DNA of 25,433 nt from an uncultured Flavobacterium sp. (GCA_943912855.1 CALTVC010000033.1:1-25433); one strand, 5' to 3'; shown: positions 14,466-22,782, counted from the stretch's first letter. The notes: generated by a model not told the origin, from the sequence alone. Translations and numbers: made by a program.

Positions 14466-15338
14466 TTAGTTTTGTACGTTAGTAACAGAGAACATCCCTT
14501 TAAGGTCGCTTGTTCCATTACCACCTAGGTTATCTACAAACTTAACCATCTGTACTGCAGTATGCACGTTAGGTGTAGCATTGTCATTCATCCCTTCCCC
14601 GGTAGAAAGTGTAATGGTATTAGACGCGCCACTTAGTAGTTTATTAAAATCGGCCTTAATACTGATTTTCGGTGCTGCACTGCCCACTATAGCATTTTCA
14701 GTCAGCGTTAGGGTTACATCCCTGTATGCATCTACTCCTTGCGTATAGCTGGATTCAACACCGTCAGTCCCCTCAACAGTACTACCCGTATGGATGGACA
14801 TTGTTTTATTATCCGCATCATAAAAACCTTCTATTTTGGTAAAGCGGTAACCCGTACCCCACTCCCACATCATTTGGGTATCGTTTGCACCGGCTGCCGC
14901 GTAGAAATTAGGGAATCGGGTTTGGTCGAGCGTATTCTGCGCCTGCTTAATACCCAGACCAAATTTTATCTGCCTGTACGTGCCTGCCGGAATATTAGCC
15001 AGCACATAGTTAAGCGATGCAGGTTTTGCCTGGTCTATAACCGTAGCTCCTTTGTCTAGGTCGTTTACATTGTAAGGTATCTCGGTACCATCGTCTTTTA
15101 TCAGGCGGATGTTGCTTATTACGTATTTCAGTTCAGAAAAATGATGTACCTGTCCTGTTGCCGATGTGTTTACAGTAGCTGCTACAGCTGTAGCATCGCC
15201 AAGTACTATTGTATTGTCATTAAAGGTATTGGTAAACGCAAGTGTAACATTGTTTGCGACAGGTGTATCATCGTTAGAGCAAGCGCCAAGGGTTAATACT
15301 GTAAGTGAAAGTATAAGGTATTGTTTTAGATTTTTCAT
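14466..15338 (-). CDS. MbnP-like copper-binding lipoprotein
   Basis: A 290-residue lipoprotein (lipobox LGAC, Cys20) with one MbnP-like domain. MbnP proteins bind copper in the periplasm, using a Trp converted to kynurenine by the partner MbnH. Recognisable pieces are the N-terminal strand VTLAFTNTFNDN, the LKYVISNIRLI block (70-80), GTYRQIKFGLGI, the MMWEWGTGYRFTKIEG motif (156-171, Trp158 and Trp160), MSIHTG with His183, and the last HTAVQMVKFVDNL segment. It begins 11 bases after the TonB receptor stop, so it is in the same operon. The pairing with a di-haem peroxidase next door strongly supports the family call. Confidence 0.82.
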   Translation of the reverse strand: MKNLKQYLILSLTVLTLGACSNDDTPVANNVTLAFTNTFNDNTIVLGDATAVAATVNTSATGQVHHFSELKYVISNIRLIKDDGTEIPYNVNDLDKGATVIDQAKPASLNYVLANIPAGTYRQIKFGLGIKQAQNTLDQTRFPNFYAAAGANDTQMMWEWGTGYRFTKIEGFYDADNKTMSIHTGSTVEGTDGVESSYTQGVDAYRDVTLTLTENAIVGSAAPKISIKADFNKLLSGASNTITLSTGEGMNDNATPNVHTAVQMVKFVDNLGGNGTSDLKGMFSVTNVQN

Positions 15339-15349
15339 TTCGTAGTTTG

Positions 15350-17317
15350 TTAAAGATTAAATTTTAGTGATGTAAAAATATTGCGCCCCATGCGTGGTAT
15401 GTTACCCCAGTCGGCATAGGTGCTGTAATAGGCATCCAGCAGGTTTTCTGCCCCCACCTGTACCATAGCCGATACGCTTTTAATTTTGAAACTATAATCG
15501 GCAGAGAGGTTGCAAATGGCATACGCAGGTGTTTGGTCTTCGCCGTATTTGGGGCTGTAGTTTATTTGTGCAAAATCCCCGTTAACCGATGCCTGCACAC
15601 TAAACTTATTAAGCATATAATGCAGTGAAGTCTGGTAACTCAGCGGACGGATAAAAGGCAGATTACCACCTTTGTTATCCTGTGCGCGGGCATAGGTAAG
15701 CTGGCCTTTCCAATGAAGGTGTTCCAGGATGGCATAACTGCTGTTTAGCGAAAAATTAAACAGCGTGGCATAATCTAAAGATGTATACCCTTTTACGCCA
15801 ACCGACTGGTAGTTCATGGGGCTGCCAAGGCTTAAAATCCTGCCTATGATGTAATTTTTAATGTAGAAATAATTGGCTTTTGCCTGTAGGTTAAACTTTT
15901 CATTTTTATATCCGGCGCTGGCATTTATTTCATGCGAAATTTCATTCTTCAGGTCGGGATTTCCTATGTAGTCATAACGGTCGAAACTATTATAGATGTA
16001 ATATCCGTAACCCTCAGAAACCGAAGGTGCCCTGTGCCCGTAACCCGCACCTGCCGAGAAGTTAAACTTATTCAGCGTAAGTACGTAACTTCCGTGAAGC
16101 CCAGGCAGTATCCTTGTTTTTTCCCGTGGCGCACCGGGATGAAAAATCCAGTTGAACTCCGCGTACTTAGAGTAATTGTAGTTAACACCCAATGAACCGC
16201 CAAAAATGAACTGGCTCCTGTCTGAAACTTCATAAGCGTTGTTCATGCTCAGCCCTGTAAAACGTGTGGTAACCCAGGGCCAACTGTACGCAAACATGGT
16301 ACGCTGGCTTCGGTCTTGCGGGTACATACGCATCTCTGCAATAGAAAGGTTATCATACGCGTTTAGTTGCACCTCAGAACTGTATCTTCCGCTTTTAAGG
16401 TTGGCTTTGCTAACCAGTCCGTAAGTGGTACTCCAGCCAGGCATGTCCATGTGTACAAGGTTTTCGGGGCGTTTGGTATCGTCCATATAATGCTCTATGG
16501 CATTAAAGTACGCCTTGGTATCCCACGCCCTTACAAGCCCGTCTTTAAACAGCTGTTTGTAGGTTACCGATGTAATTATGGCTCTTGACAGCCACAAATC
16601 CATAGGTAGCGCGGGGAAGCCTACATTCTTAGCCATATCAAAAATAGCATCGGCACGGACAGATGACAGTTCGCTCGTTTTATATGCCAACCCTAACGAG
16701 CTGTTGAACTTACTGAACTGCGAATGCTTCACTTCCCTGTTGTTACCCGCGGTATAGTTTTCTGCTTTACGGTACGATATGCTACCATCGGCAACAAACT
16801 TTTCTCCTGAGTAGGAAACATTACCCAGGTTAAATAGCTGTTTGTTATTCCACTCGAAACCGCTCTGGTAAGCGCCGTTCCATTTTTTGGCTAAACCAAA
16901 AGGTGTGCTTTTTCTTTTCAGGTCGATGCTTCCGCCAATGGTAGAACCGTGCATACTGCCTGACTGCCCTGATTTTATGTCTATAGCCGAAAGGTTGTTT
17001 ACCTCTACATACGAGGTTATGGGATCCATCTTATCGGTACACGCGCCAAATATGTGCATGCCGTCTATGGTAAGGGTAGAACGCTCACTGCTCATGTTGT
17101 TAAGCAGAGGTTCCCAGGCATACGCGCCACGTTTTATAAAACTTATGGTACCCGAAGACGCCAAAAACTCATCTACCGAAACCGCCATTTTCATATCGGT
17201 TTCAATTTTCTTTTTTACCACGGCGTTGACCTTTACCTCATCCAGTATGTTAATGCTGTCGTTTTGAGCAACAGCACGCATCCCAAGGAACAATAATAGT
17301 AGGGTTATTACTCTCAT
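15350..17317 (-). CDS. TonB-dependent outer-membrane receptor, OprC/NosA-like (copper)
   Basis: A 655-residue TonB-dependent transporter with signal peptide (MRVITLLLLFLGMRAVAQ), a plug (about 25-140) and a barrel ending in the expected aromatic residue pattern (FTSLKFNL). In the plug, HIFGACTDKMDPITSYV holds Cys93-x3-Met97, and the barrel holds His276-x-Met278 (EHYMDD) and VHMDM (288-292). This is the CxxxM plus HxM pattern known for the copper ligands of Pseudomonas OprC. The frame can be opened seven codons earlier at a TTG (17338), which overlaps the upstream gene; the ATG at 17317 starts a clean signal peptide four bases after that gene's stop. It sits between a YtkA-like lipoprotein and MbnP/MbnH homologues, which fits copper import. 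Substrate remains inferred. Confidence 0.88.
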   Translation of the reverse strand: MRVITLLLLFLGMRAVAQNDSINILDEVKVNAVVKKKIETDMKMAVSVDEFLASSGTISFIKRGAYAWEPLLNNMSSERSTLTIDGMHIFGACTDKMDPITSYVEVNNLSAIDIKSGQSGSMHGSTIGGSIDLKRKSTPFGLAKKWNGAYQSGFEWNNKQLFNLGNVSYSGEKFVADGSISYRKAENYTAGNNREVKHSQFSKFNSSLGLAYKTSELSSVRADAIFDMAKNVGFPALPMDLWLSRAIITSVTYKQLFKDGLVRAWDTKAYFNAIEHYMDDTKRPENLVHMDMPGWSTTYGLVSKANLKSGRYSSEVQLNAYDNLSIAEMRMYPQDRSQRTMFAYSWPWVTTRFTGLSMNNAYEVSDRSQFIFGGSLGVNYNYSKYAEFNWIFHPGAPREKTRILPGLHGSYVLTLNKFNFSAGAGYGHRAPSVSEGYGYYIYNSFDRYDYIGNPDLKNEISHEINASAGYKNEKFNLQAKANYFYIKNYIIGRILSLGSPMNYQSVGVKGYTSLDYATLFNFSLNSSYAILEHLHWKGQLTYARAQDNKGGNLPFIRPLSYQTSLHYMLNKFSVQASVNGDFAQINYSPKYGEDQTPAYAICNLSADYSFKIKSVSAMVQVGAENLLDAYYSTYADWGNIPRMGRNIFTSLKFNL

Positions 17318-17321
17318 GGGC

Positions 17322-18245
17322 TTAGAATAAGATGTCAATGAAAAGTTCGCTCTTTACGCCCTGTACCCCGGGAGTAAACGTAGTAGGTACTTCGGTACCT
17401 TTTACAATAAACCCATTTTGGTTTACAAGGATAAAGTTCAGCGTCCAGTTTCCGGTCATGGTATAGTTGACTACACCATAGTACAGCCCGTCATCGTGGC
17501 GGATTAGATCCTCATTATTAGGTGAAGTATGATTCCCCATAGAAGGCTCAGGCATACGTGGGTCGAGTTCCAGGGTGTAGCCCACAACCTCATCATACAA
17601 GAACTGCGATGGATCAGGAAACGTACCGGCAGGGCTTTCGGGTTCGTGGTATTTATAAATTCCGGCAACCAACTCGTTTTCGGCAACATTAGGCTTTTGA
17701 GGTGCTACCAACGCTATAACATATTGTGAACCATCATTTCCTGTAAACGCGGTCATGTTTAGGTTTTTGTTGGCTTGTTCTTCAACCGTAATATCTGAAC
17801 TGACATTGATAACCTGATTGTTATCGATAAAACCCAAATACAGTTTCCAATTGTCTGTCGCATCGCTTACATTGGTAAAAACCACATAACCTTTGTAATA
17901 GCCATTGGTGGCATCGTAGACCAAATTGTATTTGTGCGGACACGAAGTTGTTATACCATCTACACCCGTATGTATGGGTAAAAAAGTAACATCGCCTGCA
18001 TTTAGCGACTGATGTGTTTGCGTATTGGTAAGGGTAAAGTGCACCTCGTTATACCCTTTGTAGAATGTACCATTTAGCGTTTCTATGCTTATGTTGTAAC
18101 TGCCGCTGTTTACTGAAATTGCCTGTTCAAACTCATAATTTTCAGGTACTTCCGTGCGTATTTCAGCTTCATAATCAGTTTTATCAAGCGTACATGCTGT
18201 AACCGCAATATATATTGCAGCAACAAGGCAATAATAAAATTTCAT
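17322..18245 (-). CDS. YtkA/FixH-like lipoprotein of the metal locus
   Basis: A 307-residue lipoprotein (MKFYYCLVAAIYIAVTAC, acylated Cys18) with two immunoglobulin-like domains resembling the YtkA/FixH-like fold. The second holds MPEPSMGNHTSPN, close to the MPxMxxHxSP signature of this fold, then GLYYGVVNYTMTGNWTLNFIL. The first has the matching FLPIHTGVDGITTSCPH stretch with altered ligands and a YKGYVVFTNVSDATDNWKLYL strand pair. The Met/His motifs suggest metal contact. The frame extends 13 codons further to a TTG at 18284; the ATG at 18245 begins the signal peptide. The stop lies four bases before the receptor start, so translation may be coupled. Likely a surface or periplasmic metal-handling partner of the receptor. 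Confidence 0.75.
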   Translation of the reverse strand: MKFYYCLVAAIYIAVTACTLDKTDYEAEIRTEVPENYEFEQAISVNSGSYNISIETLNGTFYKGYNEVHFTLTNTQTHQSLNAGDVTFLPIHTGVDGITTSCPHKYNLVYDATNGYYKGYVVFTNVSDATDNWKLYLGFIDNNQVINVSSDITVEEQANKNLNMTAFTGNDGSQYVIALVAPQKPNVAENELVAGIYKYHEPESPAGTFPDPSQFLYDEVVGYTLELDPRMPEPSMGNHTSPNNEDLIRHDDGLYYGVVNYTMTGNWTLNFILVNQNGFIVKGTEVPTTFTPGVQGVKSELFIDILF

Positions 18246-18320
18246 GGTGTATGAATGTTTAGTGTATAGCTGTAGTTCAAGCACTTGCCCACCTTATTCG
18301 ATAACAACTTTGCAATAAAA

Positions 18321-18349
18321 TTTTCACGCAAAGACGCCAAGCCACAAAG
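18321..18349. repeat. Possible interspersed CGCAAAGACGCCAAG-type repeat
   Basis: The string TTCACGCAAAGACGCCAAG followed by CCACAAAG has the short-period look of intergenic repeats I have seen in Bacteroidota and other phyla. Only one copy is in this window. Confidence 0.4.
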
Positions 18350-18475
18350 CTGTAGCTATGTTTTTGTTACGGAATGCAGGGGTTGTATTGCTTATGCAAC
18401 AGCCTATACTTTTTATACTATAAAAATGCATTGGTACACCAACGCATGATGCCCAAAACAATCAGTAAAAAGTAA

Positions 18476-18844
18476 CTAAACAATACTGGGTGGCCTGAAA
18501 AATACGGGATTGTAATTGTGGGAATAAAGATTATTATAAACAATAGCAGGGCTAATGGTATAATGTACAACAGGAGTAATGGTAAGGGTAAAAGGAGCCT
18601 CGAGTACGGCAAGGATTTCAAACTGAGCGCCACCCGATTTCTTTTCAGACGAAGGGTTTTCTTCGGCAGCTTTTTTGGCAAGTTCTTTCATAAGATGACA
18701 CTTACCGTTACAGTGCATTACAGGCTTATCCTTATTTACACAGAGTTCGTTAGCTATGTAATTATAGTTAAATACATATTCGCCTAAGGGCAATATGGGC
18801 CTTAAGAATAAAAACAGCGCTATGAAAACTGCAAGTTTTTTCAC
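18476..18844 (-). CDS. Small exported Cys/His/Met-rich protein at the head of the metal locus
   Basis: A 122-residue protein with one N-terminal membrane segment or uncleaved signal (MKKLAVFIALFLFLRPILPL), then CVNKDKPVMHCNGKCHLMKEL (Cys35, Met43, His44, Cys45, Cys49, His50, Met52), a Lys/Glu-rich linker and a hydrophobic C-terminal half ending in YNPVFFRPPSIV. The clustered soft ligands suggest binding of copper or a similar metal. I have seen like proteins beside TonB receptors of this phylum but know no tested function. The longest frame runs to 18931, but the GTG at 18844 starts a proper signal-like sequence. A -7 box ends only four bases before that GTG, implying a leaderless or very short-leader mRNA. 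About 230 bases separate it from the lipoprotein gene. Confidence 0.65.
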   Translation of the reverse strand: MKKLAVFIALFLFLRPILPLGEYVFNYNYIANELCVNKDKPVMHCNGKCHLMKELAKKAAEENPSSEKKSGGAQFEILAVLEAPFTLTITPVVHYTISPAIVYNNLYSHNYNPVFFRPPSIV

Positions 18845-18848
18845 ATTG

Positions 18849-18856
18849 CAAATGTA
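18849..18856 (-). promoter_or_regulatory. -7 promoter element for the Cys/His/Met protein
   Basis: TACATTTG on the minus strand matches TAnnTTTG exactly; the predicted RNA start falls at or next to the GTG start codon. Confidence 0.5.
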
Positions 18857-18920
18857 CTTACAGCAAGGAATAAAAGAAAGTAAAACAATACTTTTTTTTA
18901 TCCAATCTAAAAAACTGCTG

Positions 18921-18928
18921 TATCTTTG
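18921..18928 (+). promoter_or_regulatory. -7 promoter element for the thioesterase-fabH unit
   Basis: TATCTTTG matches TAnnTTTG. The leader to the thioesterase ATG would be about 135 bases and holds a 25-codon reading frame. Confidence 0.6.
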
Positions 18929-18992
18929 CAACGCTCTAAAAGACGATTATTCTGTGCTATAATCATTCCATATTTATATTATTAAAAATAGC

Positions 18993-19070
18993 ATGAAAAA
19001 TGTTGTTGAGGAGCAAACATCACAACAAAAACTGAATAAAAACATCACACATTATTTCAACCTGAAATAA
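18993..19070 (+). CDS. Possible 25-residue leader or small protein
   Basis: ATG at 18993 opens 25 codons (MKNVVEEQTSQQKLNKNITH and five more) ending one base before the thioesterase ATG. The start context is A-rich (AAAAATAGCATG) and it is the first ATG after the promoter box, so it may be translated and couple to the next gene. It is polar and resembles nothing I know. Confidence 0.35.
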   Translation: MKNVVEEQTSQQKLNKNITHYFNLK

Positions 19071-19071
19071 C

Positions 19072-19458
19072 ATGACATTAGAAGAAAGAATAAACAATTC
19101 TGAAACGCGTATTTTCAAGGCCGTATTCCCCAATACGACAAATCATTACGATACGCTTTTTGGAGGTACAGCCATGCAGTTAATGGATGAAGTTGCTTTT
19201 ATTACAGCAACACGTTTCAGCAGGCAGCGCGTAGTAACCGTAAGTAGCGACCGTATCGATTTTAAAAGGCCAATACCCGGAGGTACATTTGCCGAACTTA
19301 TAGGACGTGTAACGCATGTGGGTAATACTAGTCTTAAAGTACATGTAGAGATATATGTAGAAGCTATGTATTCTGAAAGCAGGGAGAAAGCCATCATGGG
19401 TGATTTTACATTTGTGGCTATTGATGAAAATAAAGAGCCGGTAGCCATCATAAAGTAG
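19072..19458 (+). CDS. Acyl-CoA thioesterase, hotdog fold (YciA/BACH type)
   Basis: A 128-residue single hotdog-domain thioesterase that splits acyl-CoA to free acid and CoA in the cytoplasm. The central helix segment NHYDTLFGGTAMQLMDEVAF (residues 24-43) carries the usual Asn/Asp and GG residues of the YciA/acyl-CoA hydrolase family, followed by RVVTVSSDRIDFKRPIPGG and TSLKVHVEIYVE strands. FabH follows after nine bases, so the pair forms an operon in acyl-chain metabolism. Chain-length choice cannot be read from the sequence. Confidence 0.9.
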   Translation: MTLEERINNSETRIFKAVFPNTTNHYDTLFGGTAMQLMDEVAFITATRFSRQRVVTVSSDRIDFKRPIPGGTFAELIGRVTHVGNTSLKVHVEIYVEAMYSESREKAIMGDFTFVAIDENKEPVAIIK

Positions 19459-19467
19459 TACAAAACA

Positions 19468-20457
19468 ATGACAAGCAATATAAAAGCAGCCATTACCGCT
19501 GTTGGTGGGTATGTCCCTGAAACTGTTCTGGACAACACCCAACTGGAAAAAATGGTAGAAACGTCTAACGAGTGGATTCTGGCACGTACAGGAATTAAGG
19601 AAAGACGTATACTAAGTGACCTTGAAAAGGCTACATCAGATATGGCAGCAGAAGCCATTAAAAGCCTTTTAGAAACTTCGGGGGTTAATCCCGCTGAGAT
19701 TGAGTGTGTAATATTGGCTACTTCTACACCAGATAAGCTACTAGCACCTACGGCGCCGGTTGTATGCGATAAAGCAGGACTTAAAAATGCATGGGGTTTT
19801 GACCTTAATGCGGCTTGTAGTGGTTTCCTGTATGCGCTTTCTGTAGGAAGTTCGCTAGTAGAATCAGGCAGACATAAAAAAGTAATTGTCATAGGGGCAG
19901 ATGCCATGAGCCGTATCGTAGATTATACAGACCGTAATACCTGTATTCTTTTTGGCGATGGGGCTGGTGCCGTACTCCTTGAAGCTTCAGAGCAATACGG
20001 ACTGCAGGATTTCATTCTTAAAACCGATGGTTCAGGTAGTGAATTCCTTTCAATTTCAGTTGGTGGATCATTACAACCTTTCCATGAAGACAGTTTGCAA
20101 AATCGTGGGCATTTTGTAAGACAGGATGGAAAAACGGTATTTAAAAATGCTATTGCCGGTATGTCTGGCGTATGCCATGAACTGACTGAGCGTAATGCAT
20201 TATCTGCCGATGACATTGATTGGGTAATACCACACCAGGCAAACATACGTATTATTAACGCTGTTGCAGGTAATCTTAATGTTCCTATGGAAAAGGTAAA
20301 GGTAAACATAGAACGTTACGGAAACACAACGGCAGCCACTATACCACTTTGTCTTTGGGATTTTAAAGATGATTTTAAACCGGGAGATAAGTTACTACTA
20401 ACAGCCTTTGGTGCCGGATTTACTTTTGGCAGCAGTTATCTTGTTTGGGGTAATTAA
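19468..20457 (+). CDS. fabH: 3-oxoacyl-ACP synthase III (KAS III)
   Basis: FabH starts fatty-acid synthesis by joining an acyl-CoA primer to malonyl-ACP. The 329-residue protein has the full catalytic triad: Cys117 in NAACSGFLYAL, His256 in VIPHQANIRI and Asn286 in ERYGNTTAAT. The N-terminal WILARTGIKERRI and the C-terminal GAGFTFGSSYLVWG are standard. In Bacteroidota FabH enzymes often accept branched primers, for which the E1 gene at 4.6 kb could provide the supply. It is not placed in a fab/plsX cluster here, and many flavobacteria hold more than one FabH, so this may be the second copy. Confidence 0.95.
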   Translation: MTSNIKAAITAVGGYVPETVLDNTQLEKMVETSNEWILARTGIKERRILSDLEKATSDMAAEAIKSLLETSGVNPAEIECVILATSTPDKLLAPTAPVVCDKAGLKNAWGFDLNAACSGFLYALSVGSSLVESGRHKKVIVIGADAMSRIVDYTDRNTCILFGDGAGAVLLEASEQYGLQDFILKTDGSGSEFLSISVGGSLQPFHEDSLQNRGHFVRQDGKTVFKNAIAGMSGVCHELTERNALSADDIDWVIPHQANIRIINAVAGNLNVPMEKVKVNIERYGNTTAATIPLCLWDFKDDFKPGDKLLLTAFGAGFTFGSSYLVWGN

Positions 20458-20487
20458 ATCGTTGATTTAAGTTTATACTTACTCAAT

Positions 20488-20537
20488 ATCAAAAAACTTC
20501 AGTAAATCATATGTATGATTTACTGAAGTTTTTTGAT
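20488..20537. terminator. Bidirectional terminator between fabH and recG
   Basis: Arms 20488-20511 and 20514-20537 are perfectly complementary over 24 bases (23 pairs with a four-base ATGT loop in practice), with A6 and T6 runs, between converging genes. Confidence 0.9.
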
Positions 20538-20595
20538 TTAAAATAAACGTATTAGTTTATAAACAGTAAGCATTAATTTCCATAGAAATAATGCT

Positions 20596-22695
20596 TTAAG
20601 AAATATAATTCCAGATGTTCTTTTTCTTGGTAATTTCCATATACGCATGGCGTAGTGCCGCGTTTTCGGGGAGGTTCATGTTTGGATCAATTTTCAGAAG
20701 GGCGATTGCAAACTGGCGTGCCAGGCTCAGTATATCGCGGTCTTTAACGAGGTCAGCTATTTGCAGGTTGAGTACACCACTTTGCTGTGTACCCATAATA
20801 TCGCCGGGGCCACGTAGCTTTAGGTCTACCTCGGCTATCTCGAAACCATCGTTTGTACGGCACATGGTTTCCATACGTATCTGGCTGTCGTTGCTCAGCT
20901 TTTGACCGGTCAACAATATGCAGTAACTCTGCTCCGCACCACGACCTACACGCCCGCGTAACTGATGCAGCTGGCTTAGCCCAAAGCGTTCGGCACTTTC
21001 TATGACCATAACGCTTGCATTGGGTACGTTAACGCCCACCTCAATAACCGTTGTGGCAACCATAATATTGGTTTTACCTGCTGCAAAGCGAGCCATTTCG
21101 CTGTCTTTATCGGCGGGTTTCATTTGTCCGTGTACAATACTTATGCTGTATTGCGGTAACGGAAAATCACGTGATATACTTTCGTAACCGTCCATCAGGT
21201 CTTTGTAATCCATCTTTTCACTTTCCTGAATTAACGGATATACTATATACGCCTGCCTACCCTTAGCTATTTCATCCTTTAAAAATTTCCAAACCTTGAG
21301 ACGGTTACTGTCAAATCTGTGTTCAGTACGGATGGGTTTCCTGCCTGGTGGCAATTCGTCTATAACAGATACATCCAGGTCGCCATACAGGCTCATGGCA
21401 AGGGTACGGGGAATAGGTGTGGCGGTCATAACCAGCACGTGTGGAGGGATTTCGTTTTTCTTCCAAAGCTTACTGCGCTGTTCTACACCAAAACGATGCT
21501 GTTCGTCTATAATAGCAAGACCAAGGTTTTTAAACTGTACCTTATCTTCAAGCAAGGCATGGGTGCCAATGATGATGTGTAGTTCACCACTTTCCAAAGC
21601 TTCATGGATAACTCTCCGTTCGGCAGTTTTGGTAGAACCTGTAAGTATTTTTATGTTGATGCCCAAGGGAGCTGCTAATTCACTCAAGCCGAGGAAATGC
21701 TGGTTAGCCAATATCTCGGTAGGAGCCATAAGGCACGCCTGGAAACCATTATCAAGAGCAAGGAGCATGCTCATAAGTCCTACAATAGTCTTACCCGAAC
21801 CCACGTCGCCCTGAAGCAGACGGTTCATCTGGGCAGGCTGCCCCATGTCATTACGTATTTCCTTGATAACCCTCTTTTGAGCATTGGTAAGCTCAAACGG
21901 TAGATGGTTATTATAAAAATCCGTAAAGTAGGTACCTACATTACCAAAGGCATGACCTTTTATTTTATGCTTGCGCACAATGTTTTTGGTAATAAGCTGC
22001 AACTGTATAAAGAACAGTTCCTCAAACTTCAGCCGGAACTGCGCACGTGCTAATATATCCTGACTCTTAGGGAAATGGATATTAAACAAAGCCTCCCTTT
22101 TTGTTAGCAGGCTGAGTTCAGTCATTATATTTGGTGGAAAAACTTCTGCAAATAGCGCCTGTGTTTCGGTAAACAGTTGCTGCATCATTTTGTTTACCAC
22201 TTTATTGGTCACACCACGCTGGGCAAGCTTTTCGGTGCTTGGATATATGGGTTGCATAGCGCTACGAAGGCTGGCTTCGTGTTCCGTGAGCAATTCCATT
22301 TCGGGGTGAGGCATATTAAACATGCCATTAAAAGCACTCGCCTTCCCAAAAATTACATACGGTACATTTAGCTTGATGTTCTCCCGTATCCATTTTTGTC
22401 CCTGAAACCATACGAGCTCCATTTGCCCTGTGTCATCTACAAAAGTAGCTACAAGACGGGTGCGCTTTTCGCCTACGGTTTTTAAGTGTACTACTTTGCC
22501 TACTACCTGTACTTCGCTCCCGCTGTTCATCAGCTCGTTGATTTTATAATAACGGGTGCGGTCTATGTAGCGGTTGGGATAAAGGTTTACCAGGTCGGCA
22601 TATTTATGAATGCTCAACTCCTTGCGCAACAGTTCCCCACGAGCGGGGCCTACGCCTTTCAGGTATTCTATAGGAGTTTCAAGAAGGTTATTCAT
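20596..22695 (-). CDS. recG: ATP-dependent DNA helicase RecG
   Basis: RecG is the superfamily 2 helicase that regresses stalled forks and moves branched DNA junctions. The 699-residue protein shows the N-terminal wedge with an OB fold (about 55-140), then helicase motifs: GDVGSGKT (296-303), APTEILANQH, DEQHRFGVEQR (397-407), MTATPIPRTLAMSLYGDLD (423-441), IVYPLIQES, TNIMVATTVIEVGVNVPNASVMVIE and HQLRGRVGRGAEQSYC, followed by LRGPGDIMGTQQSG and a C-terminal TRG region. Its length matches E. coli RecG (693). A TATTTTTG box (22697-22704, minus strand) lies only two bases before the ATG, so either the message is leaderless or the box is chance and the promoter is further upstream. Confidence 0.97.
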   Translation of the reverse strand: MNNLLETPIEYLKGVGPARGELLRKELSIHKYADLVNLYPNRYIDRTRYYKINELMNSGSEVQVVGKVVHLKTVGEKRTRLVATFVDDTGQMELVWFQGQKWIRENIKLNVPYVIFGKASAFNGMFNMPHPEMELLTEHEASLRSAMQPIYPSTEKLAQRGVTNKVVNKMMQQLFTETQALFAEVFPPNIMTELSLLTKREALFNIHFPKSQDILARAQFRLKFEELFFIQLQLITKNIVRKHKIKGHAFGNVGTYFTDFYNNHLPFELTNAQKRVIKEIRNDMGQPAQMNRLLQGDVGSGKTIVGLMSMLLALDNGFQACLMAPTEILANQHFLGLSELAAPLGINIKILTGSTKTAERRVIHEALESGELHIIIGTHALLEDKVQFKNLGLAIIDEQHRFGVEQRSKLWKKNEIPPHVLVMTATPIPRTLAMSLYGDLDVSVIDELPPGRKPIRTEHRFDSNRLKVWKFLKDEIAKGRQAYIVYPLIQESEKMDYKDLMDGYESISRDFPLPQYSISIVHGQMKPADKDSEMARFAAGKTNIMVATTVIEVGVNVPNASVMVIESAERFGLSQLHQLRGRVGRGAEQSYCILLTGQKLSNDSQIRMETMCRTNDGFEIAEVDLKLRGPGDIMGTQQSGVLNLQIADLVKDRDILSLARQFAIALLKIDPNMNLPENAALRHAYMEITKKKNIWNYIS

Positions 22696-22696
22696 C

Positions 22697-22704
22697 CAAA
22701 AATA
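22697..22704 (-). promoter_or_regulatory. Possible -7 element abutting the recG start
   Basis: TATTTTTG fits TAnnTTTG on the minus strand but leaves no room for a leader before the ATG at 22695. Confidence 0.3.
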
Positions 22705-22782
22705 TTAGTAGAGCGAAGTTAATCATAAAAGCTAAATTTTTAAAATGCCTTTGTAGTACTGTTATCCGCTTTGTAAAAATAA

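Noticed and set aside
18845..18931. 29-codon extension of the Cys/His/Met protein
   Set aside because: It covers both a -7 box and the region before the signal-like sequence, so the GTG start is better.
19146..19907. 253-codon minus-strand open frame over the thioesterase and fabH
   Set aside because: It is a shadow of two well-supported plus-strand genes and has no recognisable domain.
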